From IMG/VR virus record IMGVR_UViG_3300025695_000110, positions 1 through 21,891 of that record: 21,891 nucleotides of DNA. One strand, written 5' to 3'. Position numbers and translations under genes: made by a program. Numbering within the stretch: the first letter of the stretch is position 1; the number at the start of each line of letters is the position of its first letter. Source of the stretch: a virus. The notes beneath the pieces were generated by a model. The model saw only the letters and a list, made by a program, of their open reading frames with translations, searched no databases and was not told the origin of the DNA. Shown piece after piece: positions 8,701 through 14,633 of this stretch.

Positions 8701-9104
8701 ACAATGTTAACCCAATTACGTTCTTAAATGGCGCAGGACTAGTTGTATTTGGACAGAAAACTCGTGCAAGAAACGCAAGTGCATTGGATAGAGTTAATGT
8801 TGCAAGACTAGTTGTATACTTACGTAGTCAGTTAAATCAACTTGCAAAACCATATCTATTTGAACCAAATGATAAAATCACACGCGACGAAATCAAACAG
8901 CAAGTAGAGAGCTTAATGGTTGAGCTAGTAGGACTAAGAGCACTATATGACTTCCTAGTTGTATGTGACGAAACTAATAATACACCGGCAAGAATTGACA
9001 GAAACGAGCTATATGTAGATATAGCTATCGAACCTGTAAAAGCAATTGAATTTATTTACATTCCGTTGCGTATTAAAAACACAGGAGAGATCGCAGGTCT
9101 ATAA
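5793..9104 (+). CDS. 18: Tail sheath protein gp18, enlarged by a repeat-rich insertion
   Basis: This is the contractile sheath subunit that surrounds the tail tube. The N-terminus MALTSPGVQVSVIDESFY and the C-terminal ~400 residues (FNLIASPSYPELIGEMISLN, GLTAFVVGD, YPWFAPAGTRRGGV, DTLYRNNVNPITFLNGAG, GQKTRARNASALDRVNVARL, a final AIEFIYIPLRI strand) are typical of T4-like sheaths. T4 gp18 has about 659 residues; this has 1103. The excess lies in residues ~130-690, a beta-rich region with four copies of a W-containing unit (residues 132-153, 350-381, 585-611 and 651-682). Such insertions would face outward on the sheath (inference). It has a strong Shine-Dalgarno, GAGGAGA, and a late box, as expected for an abundant protein. 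Confidence 0.95.
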   Translation: MALTSPGVQVSVIDESFYTPAEPGTTPIIFVATAENKLNGGGTGIAPGTLKENAGKVYLMTSQRDLVETFGDPTFITDVNNNVVQGGEQNEYGLQAAYSYLGVSNRSYVVRADIDLNSLNASSTPTTANPEDGTWWLDTQTTEWGIFEWDGSAATTETGQTFIAKTPRVITNATDLIGGDATNAPGSWVGQKGDYAIVAVTNVVKYYYKNVNDNWVLVGSPDWSSSIPTVEGTNAISSTIGNIGDTFVINASDSSAESVQITLTGNTLTSLVNDINNAAIGGVTAEARNNKLVLLNDRSTSDTIQLVDGAGTPLSAAGIEEGFYLAPKAQISKHTDVPLFKENDDDTRPSGSVWIKTTTPNLGADWRVKQFNGETEIWNRAVSPIYNSNHSAIYALDRSGGGVNIPVGTVFIQSNAIENVNDNANFKVFVKRAGGATTITSNKITASTFAGGSYNITLQESLKSQEALDTAKTISFTAAGQASDAQEMAAAINAAGFTNVVASVDSQNRITISHTVGGEIRLTDTDNAFTFAGFTPYNATAKTGTQNLYWQPGETDSDPEKLLISLWSPLVYTASEDAPTALAADGALWYSSTIDEVDVLVHNGSNWVGINHSSSPYYNVDSAQSPDPEGPIVSASEPGNGDRSDSGNLVTGDIWVSTADLENYPQIYIYNATLAKWVLIDSTDQTTENGILFADARYNTSGANSGEAGDIVDLRTSNYLDPDAPDPALYPKGMLLWNLRRSGFNVRRFERNYIDVNADNERNGDEAMDAYYPHRWVTESANQADGSGTFGRKAQRKVVVQALQSMINSNQDIRDDESRTFNLIASPSYPELIGEMISLNFDRGLTAFVVGDSPMRLTPDATSLENWATNVELAVEDNADGLVSRDEYLGVYYPAGFTSDNVGNNVVVPASHMVLRTFALNDQVAYPWFAPAGTRRGGVTNASSVGYINNEDEFVSIALNEGQRDTLYRNNVNPITFLNGAGLVVFGQKTRARNASALDRVNVARLVVYLRSQLNQLAKPYLFEPNDKITRDEIKQQVESLMVELVGLRALYDFLVVCDETNNTPARIDRNELYVDIAIEPVKAIEFIYIPLRIKNTGEIAGL
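6186..7838 (+). repeat. Four diverged W-rich units inside gp18
   Basis: Units lie at 6186-6251 (DGTWWLDT...FEWDGSA), 6840-6935 (SGSVWIKT...KQFNGETEIWNRA), 7545-7625 (DGALWYSS...VHNGSNWVGIN) and 7743-7838 (TGDIWVST...IYNATLAKWVLI). The shared pattern is G-[DS]-x-W-[hydrophobic]-x-[ST], a gap, then aromatic-x-[NG]-rich turn and W. The DNA itself is diverged, so the repeats are old. Confidence 0.6.
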
Positions 9105-9107
9105 AAT

Positions 9108-9137
9108 AATTGGGGTCAAGGAAACTTGGCCCTAATT
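9108..9137 (+). terminator. Hairpin between gp18 and gp19 with GAAA loop
   Basis: GGGTCAAG (9113-9120), loop GAAA, CTTGGCCC (9125-9132) form an 8-base-pair stem with one G-U pair, flanked by pairable AATT/AATT. No U-run follows, so it is a weak terminator at best; it could also protect the 3' end of the gp18 message. Confidence 0.5.
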
Positions 9138-9139
9138 AG

Positions 9140-9146
9140 ATAAATA
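9140..9146 (+). promoter_or_regulatory. Late-promoter-like box ATAAATA before gp19
   Basis: GATAAATAC lies directly after the gp18 hairpin and 25 bases before the gp19 ATG, with the Shine-Dalgarno AAGGAGA (9157-9163) between. It is one of the clearest examples of the box in this window. Confidence 0.6.
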
Positions 9147-9171
9147 CTTGTGTATTAAGGAGAAACAATAG

Positions 9172-9798
9172 ATGGCAATCTCAACACTAACAAAAATTTC
9201 GGTACCGTTGGCAAACGATAACAGCGCAAATAGCCAAGGTTTGCTAATGCCAAAATTACAATATCGTTTTAGAATTACACTAGAAAACTTTGGTGTAAGT
9301 GCTGAAACACAAGAACTTACAAAACAAGTTGTAGAAGCGTCTCGCCCTACACTAAGTTTTGATCCTATGACGCTTGATGTATATAATTCACGTGTATATC
9401 TTGCAGGTAAACACACATGGGATACTGTTTCGGTTACACTTAGAGATGATGTAAACGGTAACGTACAAAAATTAGTTGGTGAGCAATTACAGAAACAATT
9501 TGATTTCTTTGAACAGTCAAGTGCTGCTTCAGGAATTGACTATAAATTTACTCAGCGTATTGAAATCTTAGATGGCGGCAATGGAGTGAACACACCAAAC
9601 GTATTAGAAACATGGGAACTATACGGATGTTTCTTAACAAACGTTGATTATGGATCTCTAAACTATGCAAATAACGATGCTGTACAAGTAGCGTTAACAA
9701 TACAATACGATAATGCTATCCAAGCACCGAATGGTACAGGCGTAGGAGCTCCAGTTCCACGTAATACAAGTACACTTACAACAGGTGGCGGTAGCTAA
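9172..9798 (+). CDS. 19: Tail tube protein gp19
   Basis: gp19 polymerises into the inner tail tube through which DNA passes. The protein shows the tube-fold pattern: PKLQYRFRITLENFG (strand), LTKQVVEASRPTLSFDPMTLDVYNSRVYLAGKHTWDTVSVTLRDD (the conserved loop and strands), then VLETWELYGCFLTNVDYGSLNYANNDAVQVALTIQYDNA near the C-terminus. The length of 208 is somewhat more than the T4 protein (about 163). It follows gp18 as in T4 and has its own Shine-Dalgarno AAGGAGA and late box. The C-terminal ~25 residues are Gly/Thr-rich and probably flexible. A strong terminator follows, fitting high, self-contained expression. Confidence 0.95.
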   Translation: MAISTLTKISVPLANDNSANSQGLLMPKLQYRFRITLENFGVSAETQELTKQVVEASRPTLSFDPMTLDVYNSRVYLAGKHTWDTVSVTLRDDVNGNVQKLVGEQLQKQFDFFEQSSAASGIDYKFTQRIEILDGGNGVNTPNVLETWELYGCFLTNVDYGSLNYANNDAVQVALTIQYDNAIQAPNGTGVGAPVPRNTSTLTTGGGS

Positions 9799-9825
9799 AA
9801 AAGATAAGAGATTGTCAACAAGAAG

Positions 9826-9850
9826 AAGGAGCACGGTGCTCCTTTTTTTT
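9826..9850 (+). terminator. Rho-independent terminator after gp19
   Basis: AGGAGCAC (9827-9834) and GTGCTCCT (9836-9843) are perfect inverted repeats, likely folding with a 5-base ACGGT loop, followed by a run of T to 9850. This is the strongest terminator in the window. Confidence 0.9.
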
Positions 9851-9855
9851 GTGAG

Positions 9856-9862
9856 ATAAATA
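9856..9862 (+). promoter_or_regulatory. Late-promoter-like box ATAAATA before the tail-tube-like gene
   Basis: GATAAATA lies right after the gp19 terminator and only 4 bases before the ATG at 9867, with no Shine-Dalgarno. As the terminator isolates this gene from upstream transcription, a promoter is needed about here. Confidence 0.5.
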
Positions 9863-9866
9863 TAGT

Positions 9867-11186
9867 ATGTCCAGTTTTATAAAAAATTATTTTGATAACT
9901 TTAGCAATTCTTTAGGAAATCCTAAAGGTAATCTTGGCGATTTTGCACACGCAAGTGCTTTGTATATAAGAAACAATTTACGGCTAACACCTAAAGTTAA
10001 ATTCCTCTATCATGTAGTATTTGATGTTAACAGAACAGCATTGCTAGAATTAGGTGTATACGATCAGTTACAAAAAAATGAATTTAATTTACTTGTTGAA
10101 TCTGCTAGTATGCCTAGTTATACATTTGATACAAGTACATTAAATATGTATAATAGAAAAAAAGTTGTACAAACTAAGGTAAATTACGATCCTGTTGAAT
10201 TTGTTTTTCACGATGACAATGCAGGGTTAACTACATTATTATGGGAAAGCTACTTTAGATGGTATTATCAAGACCCTAATTATGCACAGACAACTAGCTT
10301 TGGACAACCAGATACATCTGTGCCATTACCATATAATAATTCTCCTGTAAATCATTATAAAGGAGAATTTTCAAATACTTTTAACCACGGACTTGACAGA
10401 AGACGTAGTAATCAAGTTCCGTTTTTTAATAGTATTACTATCCATCAGTTACACAGCACAAATGTTAATAATGTATATACGAGTGTTACTTTAATAAATC
10501 CTTTAATTGAATCATTTTCTCATGATAGAGTTGAACAAAGCACAAGTGATTTTATGACAAATACTATGCGAGTTGCATATGAATCTGTTACTTACGGTAG
10601 AGGAATAACTGGCAATGATTCTCCTGCCGGGTTTGCTAATCCTTCTCATTATGATGTTACACCAAGTCCGTTGTCAATCGAAGGCGGCGGCGTATCTAAT
10701 ATATTTGGGCGCGGCGGATTAGTTGACGGATTTACTAGTATCTTTAGAGATTTAGAAAACGGAAGATTTGATTTAGGTACAATTGCAAATATTAAAAATA
10801 CAATTGAAATTGCCAAAACGTTAGACATTGACAACATACCGGACATAATTAATAGTGCAGAAGGACAAGGAATACAAGCTGGAATTTTAGATCAATTAAT
10901 TTACGGTGCAATTAACGCTGTATTTCCTAACTCTAACAATACAGGACAGCTAACTAACACAACACAGTCGTCAGTTAATTTACAAGGATCACCTGCTTCG
11001 AGAAAAGAAAGAATCGATGCTTTACAAAACAATCAAGGATTATTAGACGCAGTTGGATTTCAAGTATTTAGATTAGACACAGGAACAACTAATTCAGGAA
11101 ATATACAGGATATGAAAGATATTTGGAATAGTTTAAGTCCAATTGGAAAAGAAGAATATTATCAAAAGGCGTTAGATCAAGCATGA
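9867..11186 (+). CDS. Tail-tube-like virion structural protein
   Basis: The 439-residue product has, in its N-terminal half, the layout of tube-fold proteins: KFLYHVVFDVNR, then LVESASMPSYTFDTSTLNMYNRKKVVQTKVNYDPVEFVFHDD, then LLWESYFRWYYQDP, and later FNSITIHQLHS plus VTLINPLIESFSHDRVEQS. The central part parallels gp19 (DVYNSR...TVSVTLRDD). Similar proteins are recalled as unnamed structural proteins of marine T4-like phages; a tube-baseplate junction role like gp48 or gp54 is possible but not shown. The C-terminal ~180 residues are glycine/asparagine-rich with short helices and look separate. A TGA directly upstream in frame (9852) fixes the start near 9867. The stop overlaps the next ATG (ATGA). 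Confidence 0.65.
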   Translation: MSSFIKNYFDNFSNSLGNPKGNLGDFAHASALYIRNNLRLTPKVKFLYHVVFDVNRTALLELGVYDQLQKNEFNLLVESASMPSYTFDTSTLNMYNRKKVVQTKVNYDPVEFVFHDDNAGLTTLLWESYFRWYYQDPNYAQTTSFGQPDTSVPLPYNNSPVNHYKGEFSNTFNHGLDRRRSNQVPFFNSITIHQLHSTNVNNVYTSVTLINPLIESFSHDRVEQSTSDFMTNTMRVAYESVTYGRGITGNDSPAGFANPSHYDVTPSPLSIEGGGVSNIFGRGGLVDGFTSIFRDLENGRFDLGTIANIKNTIEIAKTLDIDNIPDIINSAEGQGIQAGILDQLIYGAINAVFPNSNNTGQLTNTTQSSVNLQGSPASRKERIDALQNNQGLLDAVGFQVFRLDTGTTNSGNIQDMKDIWNSLSPIGKEEYYQKALDQA

Positions 11187-11539
11187 GTAGTATAGAAAAT
11201 ATAAATTCAAAAGACAAAGTACAGACTTTTTTTGACACGTACTTTGAAAAGAAAATTGAAGTAAGTGCTAATAAAGTAGATGCTACAGTTGGATTTTTTA
11301 AAGAAAGAGATTTTGACGAACAAGCTGCACTAAGTATCAGTGCTATATTGCTAGAACAATCGATTAAAGACAATGTTGATATTTTTAAAGTTTTAGACAC
11401 ATTAAAAGTTTTTGATAAAATACAGTTGTCCGGTATTGTTGCAAAAATTCTAAACACCAATCGTAGTGCAGTTAGTCTACTAGGTATAAAAGCTATTAAG
11501 AGTAATACAACTATAGAAGCTAGAAATGTGGTATATTAA
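11183..11539 (+). CDS. Small conserved T4-like marine phage protein, function unknown
   Basis: A 118-residue mostly helical protein: KVQTFFDTYFEKKIEVSANKVDATVGFFKERDFDEQAA, then LLEQSIKDNVDIFKVLDTL and QLSGIVAKILNTNRS..SLLG. I recall similar small proteins next to head or tail completion genes in cyanophage-type genomes but know no function. It is coupled on both sides: the start overlaps the preceding stop as ATGA, and the gp4 ATG follows its TAA directly. It therefore probably works with the tail-tube-like protein or gp4, for example as a tail or baseplate assembly factor (inference). No Shine-Dalgarno of its own is seen. Confidence 0.6.
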   Translation: MSSIENINSKDKVQTFFDTYFEKKIEVSANKVDATVGFFKERDFDEQAALSISAILLEQSIKDNVDIFKVLDTLKVFDKIQLSGIVAKILNTNRSAVSLLGIKAIKSNTTIEARNVVY

Positions 11540-11977
11540 ATGCCAAGATTTGCTCAAGGAAAGTACAGCCTCAAAAACCCTGACAAATATGTAGGAGGAC
11601 GCAATCCTACATATAGAAGTAGTTGGGAATTTATGTTTATGCGTTTTTGTGATACCAACAATAATGTTAGTAAATGGGCAAGTGAAGCAATTCGAATACC
11701 TTACAGAAATCCACTAAGTGGAAAGTTTACTATATATGTTCCTGATTTTTTTATTGTGTATGTAGATAAAAACGGTAAAGAAAATGTAGAGTTAATCGAA
11801 GTTAAGCCTGCTAACCAAACAACATTAGAAAAAGCAGGCCGCAGCAGAACTAATCAATTACATTTTGCAGTTAACCAAGCTAAATGGGCAGCGGCTAGAG
11901 CATGGTGCAAACAAAAAGGTATTAATTTTAGAATAATTAACGAAGGCGATATTTTCCACCAAGGCAAACGTAGATAA
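11540..11977 (+). CDS. 4: Head completion protein gp4 (TnsA-like nuclease fold)
   Basis: T4 gp4 (gp50/65) acts after DNA packaging to make heads competent for tail joining. The 145-residue product matches that family in length and order: basic N-terminus GKYSLKNPDKYVGG, YRSSWEFMFMRF, WASEAIRIPY, then YVPDFFIVYV and ELIEVKP. The acidic residues E30, D69 and E87-V-K89 form the PD-(D/E)xK pattern of TnsA-like endonucleases. The later region QLHFAVNQAKWAAARAWCKQKGINFRIINE is the usual helix-strand end. It starts at the base after the previous stop. Its own TAA stop is part of the late box for gp16. Confidence 0.82.
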   Translation: MPRFAQGKYSLKNPDKYVGGRNPTYRSSWEFMFMRFCDTNNNVSKWASEAIRIPYRNPLSGKFTIYVPDFFIVYVDKNGKENVELIEVKPANQTTLEKAGRSRTNQLHFAVNQAKWAAARAWCKQKGINFRIINEGDIFHQGKRR

Positions 11978-11980
11978 ATA
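11974..11980 (+). promoter_or_regulatory. Late-promoter-like box ATAAATA before gp16
   Basis: GATAAATA contains the gp4 stop codon (TAA, 11975-11977) and lies 26 bases before the gp16 ATG. Confidence 0.55.
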
Positions 11981-12006
11981 ATACTAGCATATAATGGAAT
12001 ATAACT

Positions 12007-12498
12007 ATGACTAAAAAATTAGAAGACATGTTAAACTTGCCAGATAATAAAGACCTTATTGCAGAAACTAAAAAAGAAGAAGCAATAGTTGAACAGGAAA
12101 GTACATTTAGAGATATAGAAGAGTTTGATAAGATTACTAGTGCATTGCCGGCAGTCAAAGGATTAGGCGAATTAGCCGACAAAGAGTTAAACGAAGTTGC
12201 AGATAAAGCAATGGCAGCATACGACGATTTGATGGACTTGGGAATGAACGTTGAAAGTCGTTATAGTGGTAGAGTTTTTGAAGTAGCAGGTACAATGCTA
12301 AAAACTAACCTAGATGCTAAAGTTGCTAAACTAGATAAAAAACTTAAAATGGTTGAGCTACAACTTAAAAAACAAAAGATGGATCAGGACGGATCTAATA
12401 CTAATGGTGATATTGTTAACGGAGATGGTTATGTAGTTACTGATCGAAACAGTTTACTACAAAAACTCAAAGGCCTTGACACAGATGGTAATAGTTGA
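12007..12498 (+). CDS. 16: Terminase small subunit gp16
   Basis: gp16 forms the ring that recognises DNA and stimulates the gp17 packaging motor. The 163-residue product has the expected central antiparallel helices: NEVADKAMAAYDDLMDLGMNVESRYSGRVFEVAGTMLKTNLDAKVAKLDKKLKMVELQLKKQK, where YSGRVFEVAGTMLKT corresponds to the conserved PRAYEVAGQLIKT-type core of T4-like gp16. The N-terminus is acidic and probably disordered; the C-terminus (after ~140) is a short linker plus LLQKLKGLD helix. Length equals T4 gp16 (about 164). In T4, genes 16 and 17 are adjacent, but here five genes lie between them. The 3' end overlaps the sulfotransferase-like gene. Confidence 0.85.
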   Translation: MTKKLEDMLNLPDNKDLIAETKKEEAIVEQESTFRDIEEFDKITSALPAVKGLGELADKELNEVADKAMAAYDDLMDLGMNVESRYSGRVFEVAGTMLKTNLDAKVAKLDKKLKMVELQLKKQKMDQDGSNTNGDIVNGDGYVVTDRNSLLQKLKGLDTDGNS

Positions 12499-13063
12499 AA
12501 ATAAGTTTACATTTGTACATATTAGAAAAACAGCTGGTACTAGCGTAAGATCTTGGATTATAAATAATTTTAAAAACCATACTAGTGTTGACAACTGGCA
12601 TATCACGCTTCAAGAAGCATCTAATCAAGGATATAAAAACTTTGGCTGGAAATTTTGCGTAGTAAGAAATACATTTGACAGATTGCTAAGTCATTACAAC
12701 TTTCAAAAAGATAGACATTATTTTAAACTACAATCATTGGAATATAAAGATGACTGGGAAAATTTAAAAAACAAAACTAATATATACCAACATGGATTTG
12801 AGTATTGGTACGATAAACAAATAGATAACGGTCATTATTTTACACAACTGAAATATAGCTGTGATTGCGATTATATACTCAAGTTTGAAAAGTTGTCAAG
12901 TAACTTTCGATACATACAATGGTTAACCGGATGTAAAAGTTCTTTGCCGTTTTTAAATAACACTCTGCATAAAAGTTATATAGACGTTTATACAAGTAGT
13001 TTAATTTCTAAAGTAAAAAAACACTATGCCGAAGAACTTGAAACTTTTAAATATACTTTTTGA
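12485..13063 (+). CDS. Sulfotransferase-like protein
   Basis: Residues 9-18 (FVHIRKTAGTS) match the 5'-phosphosulfate-binding loop of the Sulfotransfer family, and FCVVRNTFDRLLSHYNFQK (around residue 58) matches the 3'-phosphate-binding VRNPxDRxxSxY segment. Known members move sulfate from PAPS to sugars or other acceptors; the phage substrate is unknown. With 192 residues it is a compact version. I choose the ATG at 12485; a TTG at 12476 would add three residues. It begins inside the 3' end of gp16 (overlap 14 bases, different frame), so its translation is probably coupled to gp16. Its TGA is followed at once by a late box. Confidence 0.75.
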   Translation: MVIVENKFTFVHIRKTAGTSVRSWIINNFKNHTSVDNWHITLQEASNQGYKNFGWKFCVVRNTFDRLLSHYNFQKDRHYFKLQSLEYKDDWENLKNKTNIYQHGFEYWYDKQIDNGHYFTQLKYSCDCDYILKFEKLSSNFRYIQWLTGCKSSLPFLNNTLHKSYIDVYTSSLISKVKKHYAEELETFKYTF

Positions 13064-13065
13064 TG

Positions 13066-13072
13066 ATAAATA
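13066..13072 (+). promoter_or_regulatory. Late-promoter-like box ATAAATA before the putative internal head protein
   Basis: GATAAATAC starts two bases after the sulfotransferase-like stop and lies 24 bases before the ATG at 13097; a TAGGA Shine-Dalgarno is at 13085-13089. Confidence 0.6.
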
Positions 13073-13096
13073 CAATATATAATTTAGGATACAACA

Positions 13097-13654
13097 ATGA
13101 AAAGTTTTGCAGAATACTTAACTGAATCTAAAAAAACCTATCCATTTAAAGTGGGTGTTGCAGGAGAACTTCCTGAAGGGTTTGAAAATAGACTAGAAAC
13201 AATGTTAGAAAAATACGGTGTAACAAGTATGACACCTGGTAAAAAAACTCCAATACAAAAACGTCCATTAGATTTTCCACAGTTAGAAAACGTTGATGTG
13301 ACATATTACGAAATTGAACTACAGTATCCTACAACAGTTCAAATCTTAGAACAATATTTACAGCAAAGCTGTAATATTGAAGAAGGAAAAATTATTGTAC
13401 GTAATCCTAACGAACCTCAAGAGCTTTATCAAGAAGAAAAGGACGATGGGGAATATGTAGCAAAACTTACACAAGAAGATATGGGCGGCGAAAGCGCACA
13501 AGACGATGTTGCTGGTAATCGTGTTATGAACTTGTTAAAAGAATTAGAAACAGCACGTAAAGAACGTGATACAGATCCAACTGCCGATACACCAACTGGT
13601 GAAAGTAAAGATATTGGCGATTCACAGAATACCAAAGCGGTAGTAGGAGGTTAA
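13097..13654 (+). CDS. Putative capsid-targeted internal head protein
   Basis: The N-terminus MKSFAEYLTES closely resembles the capsid-targeting sequence of the T4 internal proteins (MKTYQEFIAE-A), which directs them into the prohead core and is removed by the gp21 protease after an (I/L)xE site; here the site would be LTE followed by S12. The rest (185 residues in all) has a folded middle (PFKVGVAGELPEGFENRLETMLEKYGV, VDVTYYEIELQYPTTVQILEQYLQQ) and an acidic, low-complexity C-terminus with more possible cleavage sites. I do not recognise the folded part. It ends two bases before the next ATG, whose Shine-Dalgarno lies in its last codons, so the two are co-expressed. Confidence 0.6.
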   Translation: MKSFAEYLTESKKTYPFKVGVAGELPEGFENRLETMLEKYGVTSMTPGKKTPIQKRPLDFPQLENVDVTYYEIELQYPTTVQILEQYLQQSCNIEEGKIIVRNPNEPQELYQEEKDDGEYVAKLTQEDMGGESAQDDVAGNRVMNLLKELETARKERDTDPTADTPTGESKDIGDSQNTKAVVGG

Positions 13655-13655
13655 T

Positions 13656-14573
13656 ATGTTAACAGAACAAGAGATCTTACAAGAAAAAGAACAACTTAAT
13701 GAGGTTGCACCATTACTAGCATTTTTGTTTGGTATATTTGCAAAAGCAGGTTACGACAGAAACCAGGCAGCACAAGCAGCTAGAGCAGCAGCCGCAGCAG
13801 CAGAACAACAAGCACCAGGCGCTGCTACCGCTGTAACACAAACTGGACAACCAAATCCACAAGCAGCCGCAGGTAACGGTAATGGATATATTTTAGACAA
13901 TAGAGAACGTATTACTAGAGGTCCTCGTGTTAGTGCGATGCAAGCAGCATTAGGAATGCCATCTAATGAACAAGATGGTATGTTTGGTCCTAAGACTACA
14001 GCAGCAGTAAAAGAATTTCAAAGGTCTATGGGACTAAGACAAGATGGTATTGTAGGTCCTAACACAATGGCAGCAATGCAAAGAAGAGCTGCAAGTGCAG
14101 GAGAAACACCAGGTAATCCAGTTGATGACGGTGGATTAGGTCAACGTCCGTACCAATACGCAAGTAAAGAAAATACAGGAAATAAAATGAACGAAGAAAT
14201 TACAATTTCAGGAGATGCAGAATCGTTAATACGTATGATGCAACTTGCCGGCGCCGACGGTGCTAAGGCAGTAGACGCTGGCGATATTAGCCAAGGTTCA
14301 AAACCTTGTTCGGCTTGCGGAGAAGTACATAGTGAACATGGGTGCGGAAATCGCAATGGCGATCTTGCACGTAGTATTGCAATGATGGCAGACGAAGACT
14401 GGGATAATTCGCCAGACGAAGATATTAAAGATTTTGAAGCAACTCCGCCTACAAATGATTTAAATAAAGCTAAAAAATCATATCCAAAAGTTGCTGGTGG
14501 AGATAATCCAATGGCGTTAGAAAATAATCTACGTGCTAAATTATCAGATGCACTTGCTAAAAAGAAAAAATAA
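13656..14573 (+). CDS. Head-associated-like protein with peptidoglycan-binding domain and Cys/His cluster
   Basis: 305 residues in four parts. (1) N-terminal helix with several possible gp21-type sites (LTE at 2-4, LQE at 8-10, LNE at 14-16), then an Ala/Gln-rich stretch (35-75). (2) Residues ~88-145 look like a PG_binding_1 domain: GPRVSAMQAALGMPSNEQDGMFGPKTTAAVKEFQRSMGL, then QDGIVGPNTMAAMQ. (3) EITISGDAESLIRMMQLAG, a motif recalled from other marine T4-like virion proteins, followed by C218-x2-C221-x3-H225-x2-H228-x-C230, a likely zinc site. (4) an acidic linker and the C-terminal NPMALENNLRAKLSDAL. It has a strong AGGAGG Shine-Dalgarno. No catalytic lysin domain is seen. A virion role is inferred. 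Confidence 0.6.
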   Translation: MLTEQEILQEKEQLNEVAPLLAFLFGIFAKAGYDRNQAAQAARAAAAAAEQQAPGAATAVTQTGQPNPQAAAGNGNGYILDNRERITRGPRVSAMQAALGMPSNEQDGMFGPKTTAAVKEFQRSMGLRQDGIVGPNTMAAMQRRAASAGETPGNPVDDGGLGQRPYQYASKENTGNKMNEEITISGDAESLIRMMQLAGADGAKAVDAGDISQGSKPCSACGEVHSEHGCGNRNGDLARSIAMMADEDWDNSPDEDIKDFEATPPTNDLNKAKKSYPKVAGGDNPMALENNLRAKLSDALAKKKK

Positions 14574-14591
14574 GATTGTTTTGTACAGCTC

Positions 14592-14618
14592 AATAGCGCC
14601 TTAAGGCGCTATTTTTTT
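14592..14618 (+). terminator. Rho-independent terminator
   Basis: AATAGCGCC (14592-14600), loop TTAA, GGCGCTATT (14605-14613) form a perfect 9-base-pair stem followed by a T-run. It closes the 13097-14573 gene pair. Confidence 0.9.
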
Positions 14619-14633
14619 GACTAATTACTATGT

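Noticed and set aside
9813-9818. Minus-strand TTGACA after gp19
   Set aside because: There is no -10-like hexamer at a suitable distance (GCTACC at 17 bases), and it would only direct antisense RNA into gp19.
12476-12484. TTG start for the sulfotransferase-like gene
   Set aside because: An ATG three codons later gives the whole conserved region; the two starts cannot be told apart from sequence with certainty, but ATG is preferred.
14141-14593. 150-codon minus-strand frame opposite the peptidoglycan-binding protein
   Set aside because: No recognisable domain and no Shine-Dalgarno; the plus-strand protein has clear domains.
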